Under the pieces are notes generated by a model. The model was not told the DNA's origin and did no database searches. It saw only the letters and a program-made list of their open reading frames with translations. Positions 49,944 through 59,471 of a stretch of DNA of 64,000 nucleotides are shown here, in pieces. Every line of letters starts with the position of its first letter. Positions within the stretch are counted from its first letter, which is position 1. Source of the DNA: an uncultured Pseudomonadales bacterium (GTDB taxonomy: Bacteria; Pseudomonadota; Gammaproteobacteria; Pseudomonadales; Pseudohongiellaceae). Location: assembly GCA_947259995.1 (NCBI GenBank), contig CAMYOK010000014.1, positions 1 to 64,000 on the forward strand, given 5' to 3'. A program made the position numbers and the translations under genes.

Positions 49944-51812
49944 ATGCCACAGCACAAAAGATCGCCAAACCTCTCGTCCAAGTCCCGTCGTCAATTACTA
50001 CAGGGACTTTTTATGGGAGGCGTCGCAGGAGCAATGCCGACTGCACTGGGCGCACAGACTAGATCCATCGCGCAGGCCGCGCGGGGCACAGCCCCCGTCA
50101 TTCATGGCCCCGTGGTCGACCTAGTCATTGCCGAGTCGAAGGTAAACTTCACCGGCGAATCACGCATCGCGACGACTATCAACGGCTCGCTGCCCGCCCC
50201 TACGCTGAAATTTCGCGAGGGCGACGAGGTCACCATACGCGTCACCAATCGCCTGCAGGTTCAAACCTCGATTCACTGGCACGGCATCATCCTCCCCTTT
50301 GAAATGGACGGCGTGCCAGATCTCAGCTTCAAAGGCATCGCCCCGGGCGAGACGTTCACCTATCGCTTCAAACTCGAACAGAGCGGCACCTATTGGTACC
50401 ACTCCCACAGTGGCTTTCAAGAGATGACCGGGATGTACGGCGCCTTTATCATTGAGCCACGCGACGGCGAGGTGTATCCAGTAGAGCGCGACTACATCGT
50501 GCAACTGTCCGACTGGACCGACGAAGATCCCCACCGAGTATTCAACAAGCTGAAGATTCAGAGTGACATGTACAACTTCAATCAGCCGACCCTAGGGGAT
50601 TTCCTCGACGATGTAGCCAATGGCAGCATTGGCCTCGCGCTGGACAAGCGTCGCATGTGGCAGCAGATGCGGATGAATCCTACGGACCTTGCCGACCTCT
50701 CAGCGGCCACACTGACCTATCTGATGAACGGCAGCCCCGCGAATGCGAACTGGACCGCAATATTCAAGCCGGGCGAGCGTGTGCGCCTGCGCATCATCAA
50801 CGCCTCCAGCAACACCCTGTTTGACGTGCGCATCCCTGGCCTGTCGATGCAGGTCGTGCAGGCGGACGGTCAGAACGTCAAACCAATATCGGTGGACGAG
50901 TTCCGCTTCGGACCAGGCGAGACCTACGATGTGATTGTCAAGCCTAACGAGGAAGCCCACACTATCTTCGCCCAGAGCATGGACCGCACAGGCGCTGTGC
51001 GTGGAACTCTGGCCGTACGCGCAGGCCTTGAGGCGAGCGTGCCACCCCTCGATGCGTTTGAACAACTCAGCATGGTGGATATGATGGGCGACATGGGTGC
51101 GATGGCGGGCATGGACCATGGGAGCGGCGCCGCAGCCCACAGTGACCACACCGCTCTTGCTCCTGCAGTAGATCACAGCGCTCATGCTGCTCCAGTTGCA
51201 GCGGTGGATCACAGCGCACACGCGATGCCCGCAGCGGCAGTCGATCACAGTGGCCACAACATGTCTGCAGATCCGCTAGCCCTGCCTTCCAAAACGGTAC
51301 ACCATGCGAGCACCGAATACGGTGCCAGCGTCGATGCCCGTATAGAGACGCCACGCACCAATCTCGATGATCCGGGCGTTGGCCTGCGCAATAATGGCAG
51401 GCGCGTGCTGACTCTCGCCGATCTGCGCTCGCTGGAGCCACTGGACAGCACAACGCTGCCTGCTCGCGAGATTGAGTTACACCTCACCGGCAATATGGAA
51501 CGCTATAGCTGGTCTTTCGACGGCTTGGAGTTCGGCGATAGCACGCCAGTCCACATGCACAAAGACGAGCGTATCCGCGTCATTTTGCAGAACGACACCA
51601 TGATGACTCACCCGATGCATCTACACGGCATGTGGAGTGAAATTCAGAACGAGGATGGCGAGATGCTGTCTCGACGCCATACGATTCTCGTACACCCCGC
51701 GCAGCGCATCAGCTTTCTTGTTACACCCAGGGATGTGGGGCAATGGGCTTGGCACTGCCATCTGATGTTCCACATGGACGCAGGAATGTTTCGAAAGGTG
51801 GTCGTATCATGA
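49944..51812 (+). CDS. copA: CopA/PcoA-type multicopper oxidase (periplasmic)
   Basis: A 622-aa protein with a twin-arginine signal (SRRQLLQG, R15-R16) for folded export. The copper-site motifs are HWHGIILPF and WYHSHSGFQ in the first domain and HPMHLHGMW and WHCHLMFHMDAGM at the end, giving type 1, 2 and 3 sites. The middle holds a Met/His-rich insertion (MMGDMGAMAGMDHG and repeats of VDHSAHA) that binds copper. It oxidises Cu(I) to the less toxic Cu(II). The copB gene overlaps its stop by 4 bp. Confidence 0.95.
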   Translation: MPQHKRSPNLSSKSRRQLLQGLFMGGVAGAMPTALGAQTRSIAQAARGTAPVIHGPVVDLVIAESKVNFTGESRIATTINGSLPAPTLKFREGDEVTIRVTNRLQVQTSIHWHGIILPFEMDGVPDLSFKGIAPGETFTYRFKLEQSGTYWYHSHSGFQEMTGMYGAFIIEPRDGEVYPVERDYIVQLSDWTDEDPHRVFNKLKIQSDMYNFNQPTLGDFLDDVANGSIGLALDKRRMWQQMRMNPTDLADLSAATLTYLMNGSPANANWTAIFKPGERVRLRIINASSNTLFDVRIPGLSMQVVQADGQNVKPISVDEFRFGPGETYDVIVKPNEEAHTIFAQSMDRTGAVRGTLAVRAGLEASVPPLDAFEQLSMVDMMGDMGAMAGMDHGSGAAAHSDHTALAPAVDHSAHAAPVAAVDHSAHAMPAAAVDHSGHNMSADPLALPSKTVHHASTEYGASVDARIETPRTNLDDPGVGLRNNGRRVLTLADLRSLEPLDSTTLPAREIELHLTGNMERYSWSFDGLEFGDSTPVHMHKDERIRVILQNDTMMTHPMHLHGMWSEIQNEDGEMLSRRHTILVHPAQRISFLVTPRDVGQWAWHCHLMFHMDAGMFRKVVVS

Positions 51813-52750
51813 GCCGTTTTAATATCGCAATCCTAATCATGTTTACTGCAGGTCTCGCGCAGGCGCAGGATGTTCATGTCCACGACCCAGCCACTACGCC
51901 GGACAGCACACTTGAGGTAGAGGCGGCGCACAATCACGACGGTGCTGCGCCGGCCGACCCTGTGCTGCCTAGCGCAGAGCCTATGGCGATGGATCACAGC
52001 ATGCCAACAGGGTCAGATAAAGCGCCTGCCGATGCGCGTGACCCACACGCCTACTCTGCTGGCTATACCCGAGCAGAGGCCCCCTATTCACTGCCCGGCG
52101 TACAGCATGAATCCCATGGCATTCAGAAGCCGATCTTCTCGCTCCTTGGCGATCGCCTAGAATACGACCCAGACTCGAACACCGGGAGCTACGAGCTACA
52201 GGCATGGCGCGGCACGTCCTTCAATCGCTTCGTCATCAAGTCCGAGGGCGCATTCGCCCAGGACGATAAATACGATAATCAGACCGATTTGCTTTGGGGG
52301 CATGCATTCAGCGCATTTTGGGATACGCAGCTAGGTTTACGGGTAGACACTGCTAGCGAGGGCAAGAACCGTCAGTGGCTCGCGGCAGGCGTGCAAGGCT
52401 TAGCCCCTTACTGGTTCGAGCTGGATGTCACCGCCTATCTCGGCGATGCGGGCCAGAGCGAGATCGCATTCAGCTCCGAATATGAGCTGCTACTGACACA
52501 AAGATTAGTCCTGCAGCCTCGCCTCGAACTCACCGTGCGCGGCAAAGACGACCCCGTCAATTTATTAGGCAGTGGCCTAGCCAACGCTTCGTTCGGCCTG
52601 CGTCTGCGCTATGAGTTCTCGCGGCAATTCGCTCCCTTCATCGGCGTAGAGACGGAGAAGAGTTTCGGAAATACCGCGGACCTCATTCGCACAGCAGGCG
52701 AGAAGGCTAACGAATCACGCTACTTCGCAGGCGTAAGATTTTGGTTCTAA
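51809..52750 (+). CDS. copB: CopB-type outer-membrane copper resistance protein
   Basis: ATG 51809 is chosen because it overlaps the oxidase stop (ATGA) and opens a signal peptide (FNIAILIMFTAGLAQAQ); the longer frame from 51743 runs inside copA. The product is 313 aa. The N-terminal ~100 residues are His/Met-rich (DVHVHD, MAMDHSMPT), the rest forms a beta-barrel ending in VRFWF with a terminal aromatic. CopB/PcoB proteins bind copper at the outer membrane and partner the oxidase. Confidence 0.9.
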   Translation: MSRFNIAILIMFTAGLAQAQDVHVHDPATTPDSTLEVEAAHNHDGAAPADPVLPSAEPMAMDHSMPTGSDKAPADARDPHAYSAGYTRAEAPYSLPGVQHESHGIQKPIFSLLGDRLEYDPDSNTGSYELQAWRGTSFNRFVIKSEGAFAQDDKYDNQTDLLWGHAFSAFWDTQLGLRVDTASEGKNRQWLAAGVQGLAPYWFELDVTAYLGDAGQSEIAFSSEYELLLTQRLVLQPRLELTVRGKDDPVNLLGSGLANASFGLRLRYEFSRQFAPFIGVETEKSFGNTADLIRTAGEKANESRYFAGVRFWF

Positions 52751-52791
52751 GTGCGAAACCACCACAACGTTATTAACTCGAGGATTGAGAT

Positions 52792-53139
52792 ATGAATATT
52801 GTACAAAAACTAGCTCTAGCGAGCAGTGCAGCCTTATTGATTAGCGTAAACACCCACGCTCACGAAGCGTCCGAGCATATGAAGGACGCACAGAGCCCAG
52901 ATTGTGCCGCTATGGCTGAAATGGATCACGAAAAGATGGACATGAATGATCCTGTAATGGCCGCAATGATGAAGCAGTGTATGGCTGCCGACGCACATGG
53001 GGAAGTTGCCGCAAGCGGCGATGCCCATGCAGAACACAATGCCGCGGCCGCAAACACCGAGAGCCATGCGGAGCACAGCCACGACGCAGCTGCGCCAGTG
53101 ACTGCCGCAGCAGTGGTTGAGGAAGCACATCAACACTGA
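52792..53139 (+). CDS. Met/His-rich periplasmic copper-binding protein
   Basis: A 115-aa protein with signal peptide (LALASSAALLISVNTHA) and a mature part rich in Met, His, Ala and Asp (MAEMDHEKMDMNDPVMAAMM, then repeats of AHAEHN/SHAEHSH type). No fold is recognised; it may be largely disordered. Placed after copAB, it probably buffers or chaperones copper for CopA/CopB. Confidence 0.75.
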   Translation: MNIVQKLALASSAALLISVNTHAHEASEHMKDAQSPDCAAMAEMDHEKMDMNDPVMAAMMKQCMAADAHGEVAASGDAHAEHNAAAANTESHAEHSHDAAAPVTAAAVVEEAHQH

Positions 53140-53163
53140 TATAGCTATGCTCTGGCCGTTTTA

Positions 53164-53184
53164 GGGGGCAGATCATTTGCCCCC
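53164..53184 (+). terminator. stem-loop after copper operon
   Basis: GGGGGCA (53164-53170) pairs with TGCCCCC (53178-53184) around a 7-nt loop, 25 bp past the stop of the Met/His-rich gene. The flank lacks a strong U-run, so it may be an attenuator rather than a full terminator. Confidence 0.5.
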
Positions 53185-53219
53185 TCCCACTTAGATTTGT
53201 ATTGAAGGGAAATTGACTA

Positions 53220-53753
53220 ATGCGCACAGGAATTCTTATCGTATTGGCATTTGTAGCAGCGGGTATTTTTATTTTCTCCGGCTTATACCCAATGGGCGCA
53301 GATTCTCCACATTTCCGAATCACGACGTGGGCACTGGAGATCTTGCGAGAACGCTCGATTGCACGCGCGTCTTCAGGCATTCAAGCGCCAGCGGATCTTG
53401 ACTCTGCAGACCGATTGCTCTTGGGTGGAGCGGACTATAATGACATGTGTGCAGGATGCCATCTTAGCCCTGGAGTGGACTCAAATGACCTCTCCATGGG
53501 ACTGTACCCTGTCCCGCCTAACCTGTCGAACCACGCACACGCAGGGCTTGACTCAAACGAAGCACTTGCACGCAGCTTCTGGATAATAAAACACGGTGTC
53601 AAAATGTCAGGTATGCCTGCATGGGGCATGGGACACGATGACGAACGGATATGGAATATGGTCGCATTCCTTGAACGGCTGCCTGACTTAAGCCCTGTTC
53701 AGTACCAAATCCTCACCGCGAGGGCACCCATGCAATCAGAGCAAACACATTGA
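53220..53753 (+). CDS. membrane-anchored cytochrome c, one haem
   Basis: A 177-aa protein with an N-terminal membrane segment (ILIVLAFVAAGIFIFSGLYP), a CxxCH haem site CAGCH in DMCAGCHLSPGVD, and a likely axial Met in VKMSGMPAWGMGHDD. Such single-haem cytochromes are often next to copper resistance genes, where they may take up electrons from Cu(I) oxidation; that link is inferred. It follows the copper operon with a 66-bp spacer containing the stem-loop and is convergent with the ferredoxin remnant. Confidence 0.85.
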   Translation: MRTGILIVLAFVAAGIFIFSGLYPMGADSPHFRITTWALEILRERSIARASSGIQAPADLDSADRLLLGGADYNDMCAGCHLSPGVDSNDLSMGLYPVPPNLSNHAHAGLDSNEALARSFWIIKHGVKMSGMPAWGMGHDDERIWNMVAFLERLPDLSPVQYQILTARAPMQSEQTH

Positions 53754-54075
53754 TCACCAGAATCTCTTGAGTAATTCGCGTTTATAAGGCTTATCTTTCC
53801 ATTCATCGGCATCAGCTAGTGGCAATTTGACTTCTGTAATATTTTTCCAGAACTGGCTAAGTTCTAGATTTAGAATCAAAAACTCGGATTGAATCGCTGG
53901 AAGTTCATCTTGCGAAAAAATCGCATTTGCCGGGCACTCGGACTCACAAAGTGCACAGTCGATACACTCGTCTGGGTGAATCATTGGGGCCTTCGTAGAA
54001 ACAGTCCACAGGGCAAACATCTACACAATCAGTGTATTTACATTGAATGCAGTTTTCGCCAACCACGAACGTCAT
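53754..54075 (-). pseudogene. fdxA: FdxA-type 7Fe ferredoxin, frameshifted
   Basis: ATG 54075 opens [20 protein letters not shown] and continues [11 protein letters not shown], the first cluster region of FdxA. The second part, [20 protein letters not shown] to the end at 53754, is in another frame. The break lies near 53995-54005, where a few bases coding for the link between GPN and IHP are missing. All cluster cysteines of both halves remain, so the loss is recent or the gene is a second, dispensable copy. Confidence 0.85.
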
Positions 54076-54204
54076 GTTAATTTACCGTCATAAGCAATGA
54101 ATCGGAATGCAATTCTATTTTCCACAGCTAGCAAAATAGCGCAAGGGACTAAGCATGCAGGATCATTCCGAGCACGATCGCAGCGTGCAATACCAAGCTA
54201 ACAA

Positions 54205-54895
54205 CCAAACTCTTCAAGGCGCAGTGCTCTTATTCGATTTTTTTGTCAACATCCACGGTAACAAATCAGTTCAGGCTTTCTCGTTTTTTATGGCATTTGT
54301 CAAATTTGGTGGCCTAGCTTTTTTGCAGTTGGAGGTTTATGGGTATCGGGACTTTCTTAAGAGACTATCGCTTCTCCTTAGGAGGACGCATCTATCGCCG
54401 GCTTCCTCGGCGCTGACGCACTGGGCATCCTCGACTACAATGGATTTACCACTATTACCAACAGCGGGTCTGAAATTAAAAACCGAATAATAATGTAGGT
54501 CGCGCCATAATTATCTCGCTCGCTATTTGTTGATAGTCTATTTACTAGTCTCTTTTGCTGTTGCTGGAAATCTGAGCATTAGTGAAATTTTAGCCGCGAG
54601 AGACTACTCGTTGGCGGATGCCTCACGACCAGCATACGGACAGCTAGGATTTCGGACCACCGTAATATCCGCCATTGTTGCTACGGTTTAAAACTTTATC
54701 GCGAATGTGTTAGCAGTCTCGCGCATGTTGACCATGCTGACTGAAATAAAGTTGGTGCCTCATAGCCACTTTGGGATGTCAAGCAACATTCAGAAACACG
54801 CACTGGTTTACACCATGGTGCTGACAATCATAATCGAGGCGTATTTCGACCTTGGCCGCATCGATTCTTGATCTTTTACTGATTCTTGGTGGTAA
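54205..54895 (+). pseudogene. APC-family permease remnant
   Basis: Several frame pieces in order match the intact permease at 59472-60803: NIHGNKSVQAFSFFMAFVKF, GFTTITNSGSE, SIAICLL-like segment, AGNLSISEILAARDYSLADA, FIANVLAVSRMLTMLTEIKL and PHSHFGMSSNIQKHALVYTM. Stops and frame changes are frequent. Only the middle-to-late part of the gene survives. It shows that an APC permease of this kind was once present next to the ferredoxin, as a diverged paralogue. Confidence 0.8.
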
Positions 54896-55265
54896 GTATT
54901 GGTTCCTGAAAACTCGTGACTCTCAAGACTAACATTAACGCTTTTCAACTCTTACCCAAGTATCCATACATTGAACAATCGACATAATACATCTGTTTCG
55001 ATGGGCCCTTAACGTCCGAGATCACCATGCCCTAGTTTTTGGACCTCCGGTTATAGAAAGCGGCAAGTGATATTCAGTGCTCGCGACACGCCTCCTCGAT
55101 CTTTTAGGACAATTGCTCCGCTCCCATCCATAGGAGTCCAAGGGTTACTGGCCACTCGTTTCAAGCTCGACTGAATTAGGCACGTCGAAGTTGAATGCGC
55201 AATATGATTAGGTTACTCTGAACATCTAATTTTCCGATCAAGAACTAACTCAGGAAGGTCTTCAA
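54896..55265. other. gap with no supported gene
   Basis: About 370 bp between the permease remnant and the NTF2-like gene. I see no gene, repeat or clear promoter beyond an AGGAAGG ribosome binding site just before 55266. Confidence 0.35.
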
Positions 55266-55727
55266 ATGAACTTCACTAGAACTGTATCGTCAGCATTCTT
55301 AATGATCCTTCTCAGCGTGCCAACTGCCAATGCACAGTCAGATGATGCTCAGGCTATTAAGGATTTGCTTGAAGCCGTTGCAGCGTATATGCAGGCAGGA
55401 GATATGGCTTCACTGGGCAAGATTTACGCCCCGGGACGCGGAGTTCACATAATCGAGGGTTCAGGTGTCAATCACGGCTGGGAAGATTACAGAGACAATC
55501 ATCTGGGCCCTGAACTCGATGCCTTTAAGAATTTCACTTATAAATATTTGGCAATCGAACCTGTTGTGAAAGGCGAATTTGCTTTCGTGGCGCTGCGCTA
55601 CGAGCTGACAGCAGACACCGATTCTGGCCATATTGAAATGGAAGGTCGGGGTACCACTGTACTTGAGAAGATGGATGGGATGTGGCGCATTGTGCACACT
55701 CATACGTCTGGTCGTCGTCGAAATTAA
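55266..55727 (+). CDS. exported SnoaL/NTF2-like protein
   Basis: A 153-aa protein with signal peptide (SAFLMILLSVPTANAQ) and an NTF2-like/SnoaL (DUF4440-type) fold: AIKDLLEAVAAYMQAGDMAS, then WEDYRDNHLGPELDAFKN, and a final RGTTVLEKMDGMWRIVHTHT. Proteins of this fold bind small hydrophobic ligands or act as subunits of exported complexes. It has its own AGGAAGG site. Role in metal resistance is not evident. Confidence 0.78.
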   Translation: MNFTRTVSSAFLMILLSVPTANAQSDDAQAIKDLLEAVAAYMQAGDMASLGKIYAPGRGVHIIEGSGVNHGWEDYRDNHLGPELDAFKNFTYKYLAIEPVVKGEFAFVALRYELTADTDSGHIEMEGRGTTVLEKMDGMWRIVHTHTSGRRRN

Positions 55728-55968
55728 ATTGGAGGGATAACGTAACTACAACGACATTAACGGATGCGTTTATTCTATATTTTTTTGCACCATTACATTT
55801 TATTCAATTGCCTCTCCCATCTCCCGCTCTCCAATTAGTGAGACTACTCTAATCTAGAGCCTCCCGGTTTCTTCCTAAAACTCTGAAACAAATTTCCTAG
55901 ACATTCAAGGTGTTCGTATTATAAACAGACCACTAATAGCACCCGTTTCAATTGGCGCGTCAGTAACA

Positions 55969-56817
55969 ATGATACTGTGGGCGATTTGCTATCCCTTGAT
56001 CAGTGTAAGCATTCAGTATGCACCCATAATGTTTACTGCTTTTTTTCGAGCAGCCAGTGCGGGTGCCTTTTTAATATTGATTGCATTTATTTTGAAACGA
56101 CCTCTTCCCCGTGCGAGGAATGAATGGGCGTATATTTGCGCAGTGGGATTTACGGCAACAAGCATAGGGTTTTGGGGTATGTTCTACGCAGGCAGTCTTC
56201 TTTCCCCAGGCCTTGCAACAGTTATCACGAATACACAACCAATTATCGCGGGAATACTAGGCTGGTTCTTTCTTCAAGAACGCATGGGAAAAATGTCGTT
56301 TCTCGGCATTCTATTAGGATTCTTAGGCATCGCAATCATCAGTCTGGACAGCCTCCTAGTATGGGAAAGGCAGTTTATCACTGGCGTTTTCTATATCCTT
56401 GCAGCTGCAGCAGGCGTCGCGACTAGTAATATACTACTTAAAAAAATAAATAATAGAATAGACTCCCTTTATGCAATGGGGTTTCAACTACTTATCGGAT
56501 CTATTCCACTTGGAATTCTCGCTTCCAGCCGAGATAATATAAGCACCGTTATCTGGCAGTGGGAATATGTATTGTCCTTGTTCTCTTTATCCATATTTGG
56601 GACAGCTGCACCATTTGTCATCTGGTATTGGCTTATGAGCAAAGCTCCACTCTACCAGCTTAATGTTTTTAGTTTCTTAACGCCGATATTTGGGTTAGCG
56701 TTCGGTTTTGTATTTTTCAATGAAATATTAAATATAAGACAATGGGCAGGCGTTTCTTTAGTAATCCTTGCTATCACGTTAGTCTCATTCGTAAACAACA
56801 GCACCAAAGCTGCGTAG
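55969..56817 (+). CDS. EamA/DMT-family exporter
   Basis: A 282-aa permease with about ten helices in two EamA repeats (first around FFRAASAGAFLILIAFILKR, second around SLSIFGTAAPFVIWYWLMSK). The frame is open upstream to about 55921, so a few extra N-terminal residues could belong, but no ATG or GTG is found in frame there. Substrate unknown. Stands alone between two gaps. Unlike the frameshifted EamA gene at 27341 it has no His-rich tail. Confidence 0.85.
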   Translation: MILWAICYPLISVSIQYAPIMFTAFFRAASAGAFLILIAFILKRPLPRARNEWAYICAVGFTATSIGFWGMFYAGSLLSPGLATVITNTQPIIAGILGWFFLQERMGKMSFLGILLGFLGIAIISLDSLLVWERQFITGVFYILAAAAGVATSNILLKKINNRIDSLYAMGFQLLIGSIPLGILASSRDNISTVIWQWEYVLSLFSLSIFGTAAPFVIWYWLMSKAPLYQLNVFSFLTPIFGLAFGFVFFNEILNIRQWAGVSLVILAITLVSFVNNSTKAA

Positions 56818-57051
56818 TCCCAGAGTTGATTCAAACTCGATCGTCTCCGGGTGACTGTGCATTGGATATATAGCGGCGGCTATTCTCCCTTGCGGAAACC
56901 AACGACCGGTCTTGCTGAACCAAAGAGGAGTTAGACATTGCCTGGTCAGCTACCAACTAAACGGAGATTTTCATACACTGTATTCGTTGCACATCCAGTT
57001 TCGTAGAATCCATTTACCACTCGATGCCTACGGTTTTAGGCCTCCCCCACT

Positions 57052-57516
57052 TTATAGGTCCTCAAAGCGATTGGCTGCATGAACCATGAGCATAGTCTCA
57101 TGCTCCTCCAGAGAAAGCAGTGACTCAAGCAATTCTTTAGAAGATGGTATATGTGCTTGAGCGGCAAGATAACGGTAAAGTTCAATAACTTGTTCGTGCC
57201 GCTCGACAATAACATCCATAATTTGAGCAGAATCTAACTTCGCGAACGGCGAGTCACAGTGGACATGTTGGACTATTGGCTGCTTATTAATATACTCGTA
57301 AGACCAAGTATTCAGTGCGTGCTCATCGCCTGATGCTTCGAAGTTATTGACCACCTTCATGAGCTTTTCCTCATGGTCAGAAAGATACACTAGAATCATT
57401 CTCGCCCTCTCACTGGTATTCACATCGGAACAGTGTGATAAACACTGACTAAGCTGTTCGTGAAACATTTTGGTCCAATGTAAAATGTCTTTAAGAGTTT
57501 CAACTTGCATATGCAC
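57052..57516 (-). CDS. hemerythrin/ferritin-like helical protein
   Basis: A 154-aa all-helical protein rich in His, Glu and Met (ILHWTKMFHEQLSQCLSHCS, SDHEEKLMKVV, IVERHEQVIELYRYL, LEEHETMLMVHAANRF). The spaced H/E residues suggest a di-iron or metal-binding four-helix bundle like hemerythrin or ferritin-like proteins. Start at 57516 or 57510 overlaps the end of the methyltransferase gene by 17 bp, so it is in the same operon. Function unknown. Confidence 0.6.
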   Translation of the reverse strand: MHMQVETLKDILHWTKMFHEQLSQCLSHCSDVNTSERARMILVYLSDHEEKLMKVVNNFEASGDEHALNTWSYEYINKQPIVQHVHCDSPFAKLDSAQIMDVIVERHEQVIELYRYLAAQAHIPSSKELLESLLSLEEHETMLMVHAANRFEDL

Positions 57517-58153
57517 TATCTCCGATTTTAAATTTCGGTATCCACGCAGGCGTAGATTTCATGTATTGAATATACTTTCCCCCAAAATCCTCAATCGCCA
57601 TTTCCTCTTCACGCTTTGCCAAATGCACATACACTGCTACTAGTATTGGAAACATTACTAAGGTTGGAAGTGTGGGCCACTGTAACAGAAAACCGAACAT
57701 GATCATGATGAAGGCGATGTATTGAGGGTGTCGACAGCGCGCGTACCACCCAGATACGGCCAAAGAGTGAGATTGTTGAGCCTTATGGAGAACACTCCAA
57801 GCCGAAGACAGTAGGAAGAATCCTAAGATGATTAGTATGTTACTAGCGATATGAAACGGATCCCAATGTGGGTTACCTTCAAAGCCAAAAACCGTGTGTA
57901 ATAGGTGTCCATTCTCATGAGCGAGAAAATCGACTTCGGGATATCGTTCTGCAAGAAATCCGGAGAAAAAGTATATAGTTAAAGGGAACCCGTACATTTC
58001 TGTAAACAAGGCAACTATAAAGGCCGAGAAAGCACCAAAACTTCTCCAGTCCATCTTTGTTTTCGGCCTAGCAAAACTGAATGCAAAAAAGATAAATATT
58101 GCCGAGTTAATAATTACTAACGGCCAAAGACCGTAACTAGAATCACCGTGCAT
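57500..58153 (-). CDS. isoprenylcysteine carboxyl methyltransferase-like membrane protein
   Basis: A 217-aa protein with about five helices and the ICMT/PEMT-like core GWYARCRHPQYIAFIMIMFG, then LAKREEEMAIEDFGGKYIQY. The RHPxY motif and E-x-x-x-x-x-F-G end are family markers of membrane methyltransferases. Bacterial members often lie next to DUF2933 genes in metal-resistance clusters, as here (gene at 58182). Substrate is unknown. Confidence 0.82.
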   Translation of the reverse strand: MHGDSSYGLWPLVIINSAIFIFFAFSFARPKTKMDWRSFGAFSAFIVALFTEMYGFPLTIYFFSGFLAERYPEVDFLAHENGHLLHTVFGFEGNPHWDPFHIASNILIILGFFLLSSAWSVLHKAQQSHSLAVSGWYARCRHPQYIAFIMIMFGFLLQWPTLPTLVMFPILVAVYVHLAKREEEMAIEDFGGKYIQYMKSTPAWIPKFKIGDSAYAS

Positions 58154-58181
58154 TGTGAGGAACTCCTGTTCTTAGTCAGAA

Positions 58182-58454
58182 TTATTGACGGTGCTGGCTT
58201 TCAGAACTTTCGCTGACTTTATTCGAACGTCCACTAGAGCCTGCCCTCTCACTGCTTCTATTCTCGCCGTGGCCACTATGCCCGCCGTGCATAAATATAT
58301 GCATGAAAGGACACGCAAGTAGGATTAGAAAAGGTAGATATTGCCAAACGTGCTGTCGATGCTCCATTAGCAGGAAATAAGTCGCGGCGCCGATAAGCCC
58401 CAACGCCGCCCAACCTTTCGGCGTTGACCAAAATGATATCGGTTTATCCTTCAT
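58182..58454 (-). CDS. DUF2933-family small membrane protein
   Basis: A 90-aa protein with two membrane helices: GWAALGLIGAATYFLLMEHR and YLPFLILLACPFMHIFMH, then a His/Gly/Ser-rich tail (GGHSGHGENRSS). This matches DUF2933, common in copper and other metal-resistance clusters. AGGAGA precedes the start at 58454. It is the first gene of the three-gene minus operon. Confidence 0.88.
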   Translation of the reverse strand: MKDKPISFWSTPKGWAALGLIGAATYFLLMEHRQHVWQYLPFLILLACPFMHIFMHGGHSGHGENRSSERAGSSGRSNKVSESSESQHRQ

Positions 58455-58939
58455 ATCGTCTCTCCTGAAACAAATTGCCAGTTACTGAACTAACGCACCA
58501 CTTAAGAACAGAGCATCGGTCGAGATTCTAAAATTGAATTCTTAGCCTTGCTAGGACTTATACGGCGTAGAACGACTCACACTCTCCCTTGTAGAAACTC
58601 AGTCGACCACTCGAAGCGCTCGGGCACGGACTCAGGAATTCAGAGCTCCCCTAAAGGGGCGTAGGTCGTAGGCTAAGTGCGATACATGCAAAGAATCAAT
58701 CCCAATCACCTATTAAATTGATCCCTATCAACTATCGGCCACATAACCCGCAGAACGGTTTTAGTTCTTGCTATTGTGCCAGATAGCGCCCAACCTAGCT
58801 CTCAGTCTTTACATAAAAACTGGCTCTATATTTGAACGGTTGTCTATACTAAGTTCCCGTTTTCAGATGAATCGGCATAATACTCTTTCGCTTTGCGTGG
58901 ACAAAGCCTAAAAAATGACACTAATAAGGACATAGCTAA
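58455..58939. promoter_or_regulatory. divergent intergenic region, no gene
   Basis: A 485-bp spacer between two divergent small membrane-protein genes, so promoters for both should be present. A CCCCTAAAGGGG palindrome is seen around 58649-58660. No MerR dyad with 19-bp promoter spacing was detected. Confidence 0.35.
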
Positions 58940-59194
58940 ATGAATATAAACGCTAACAAGTTTGCGATCTCTACTGCATTAACATTTTCCATATTCTGGG
59001 TTGTATGTTCATTAGTTGTAATGCAAATGCCAGGAATGTCCATGCAAGCAAGTGGGTATATGGTTCATTCAAACATGGCTAACTGGGAGTGGGAAATGTC
59101 CTTCTCAGGAATATTTTATGGTTTACTTTTATGGTCAATAATATCGGGAGTGACAGCCTGGTTACTAGCAACAATATATAATAAATTGCTATAG
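58940..59194 (+). CDS. DUF5676-family small membrane protein
   Basis: An 84-aa protein with two membrane helices (FAISTALTFSIFWVVCSLVV and GLLLWSIISGVTAWLLATIY), with a Met-rich link (MQMPGMSMQASGYM). Agrees with DUF5676 membrane proteins, which accompany metal ATPase genes. The Met-rich loop might bind Cu(I). AATAAGGACATAGCTAA precedes the start. Confidence 0.8.
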   Translation: MNINANKFAISTALTFSIFWVVCSLVVMQMPGMSMQASGYMVHSNMANWEWEMSFSGIFYGLLLWSIISGVTAWLLATIYNKLL

Positions 59195-59471
59195 CTGGCT
59201 CCTACTACATACAATTTAAAAGCAGTAAAAAGTCAGGGAAATTAAACTCTGAAGTGCATAACAGTTTAAGCAGGAAAGGCCGCCATATTTTCCACATTAA
59301 GTAAGTTGGCGTTTTACGCGCAAGCAGTTTTCAAGGTCTGTTGTTCAGCATACAAATTACTTAAAACGCTTAAGCTCACTGACGCAATTTCACTGAATAG
59401 GTGTTACTATAATTTTTGCAGTTTTTCAATTAAACGCTTGCTTTTAAACGTTCCGACGTCTTATCTACTAT

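Noticed and set aside
49673-50062. 129-codon plus-strand frame before the copper oxidase
   Set aside because: It runs out of frame into the start of copA and shows no domain or ribosome binding site.
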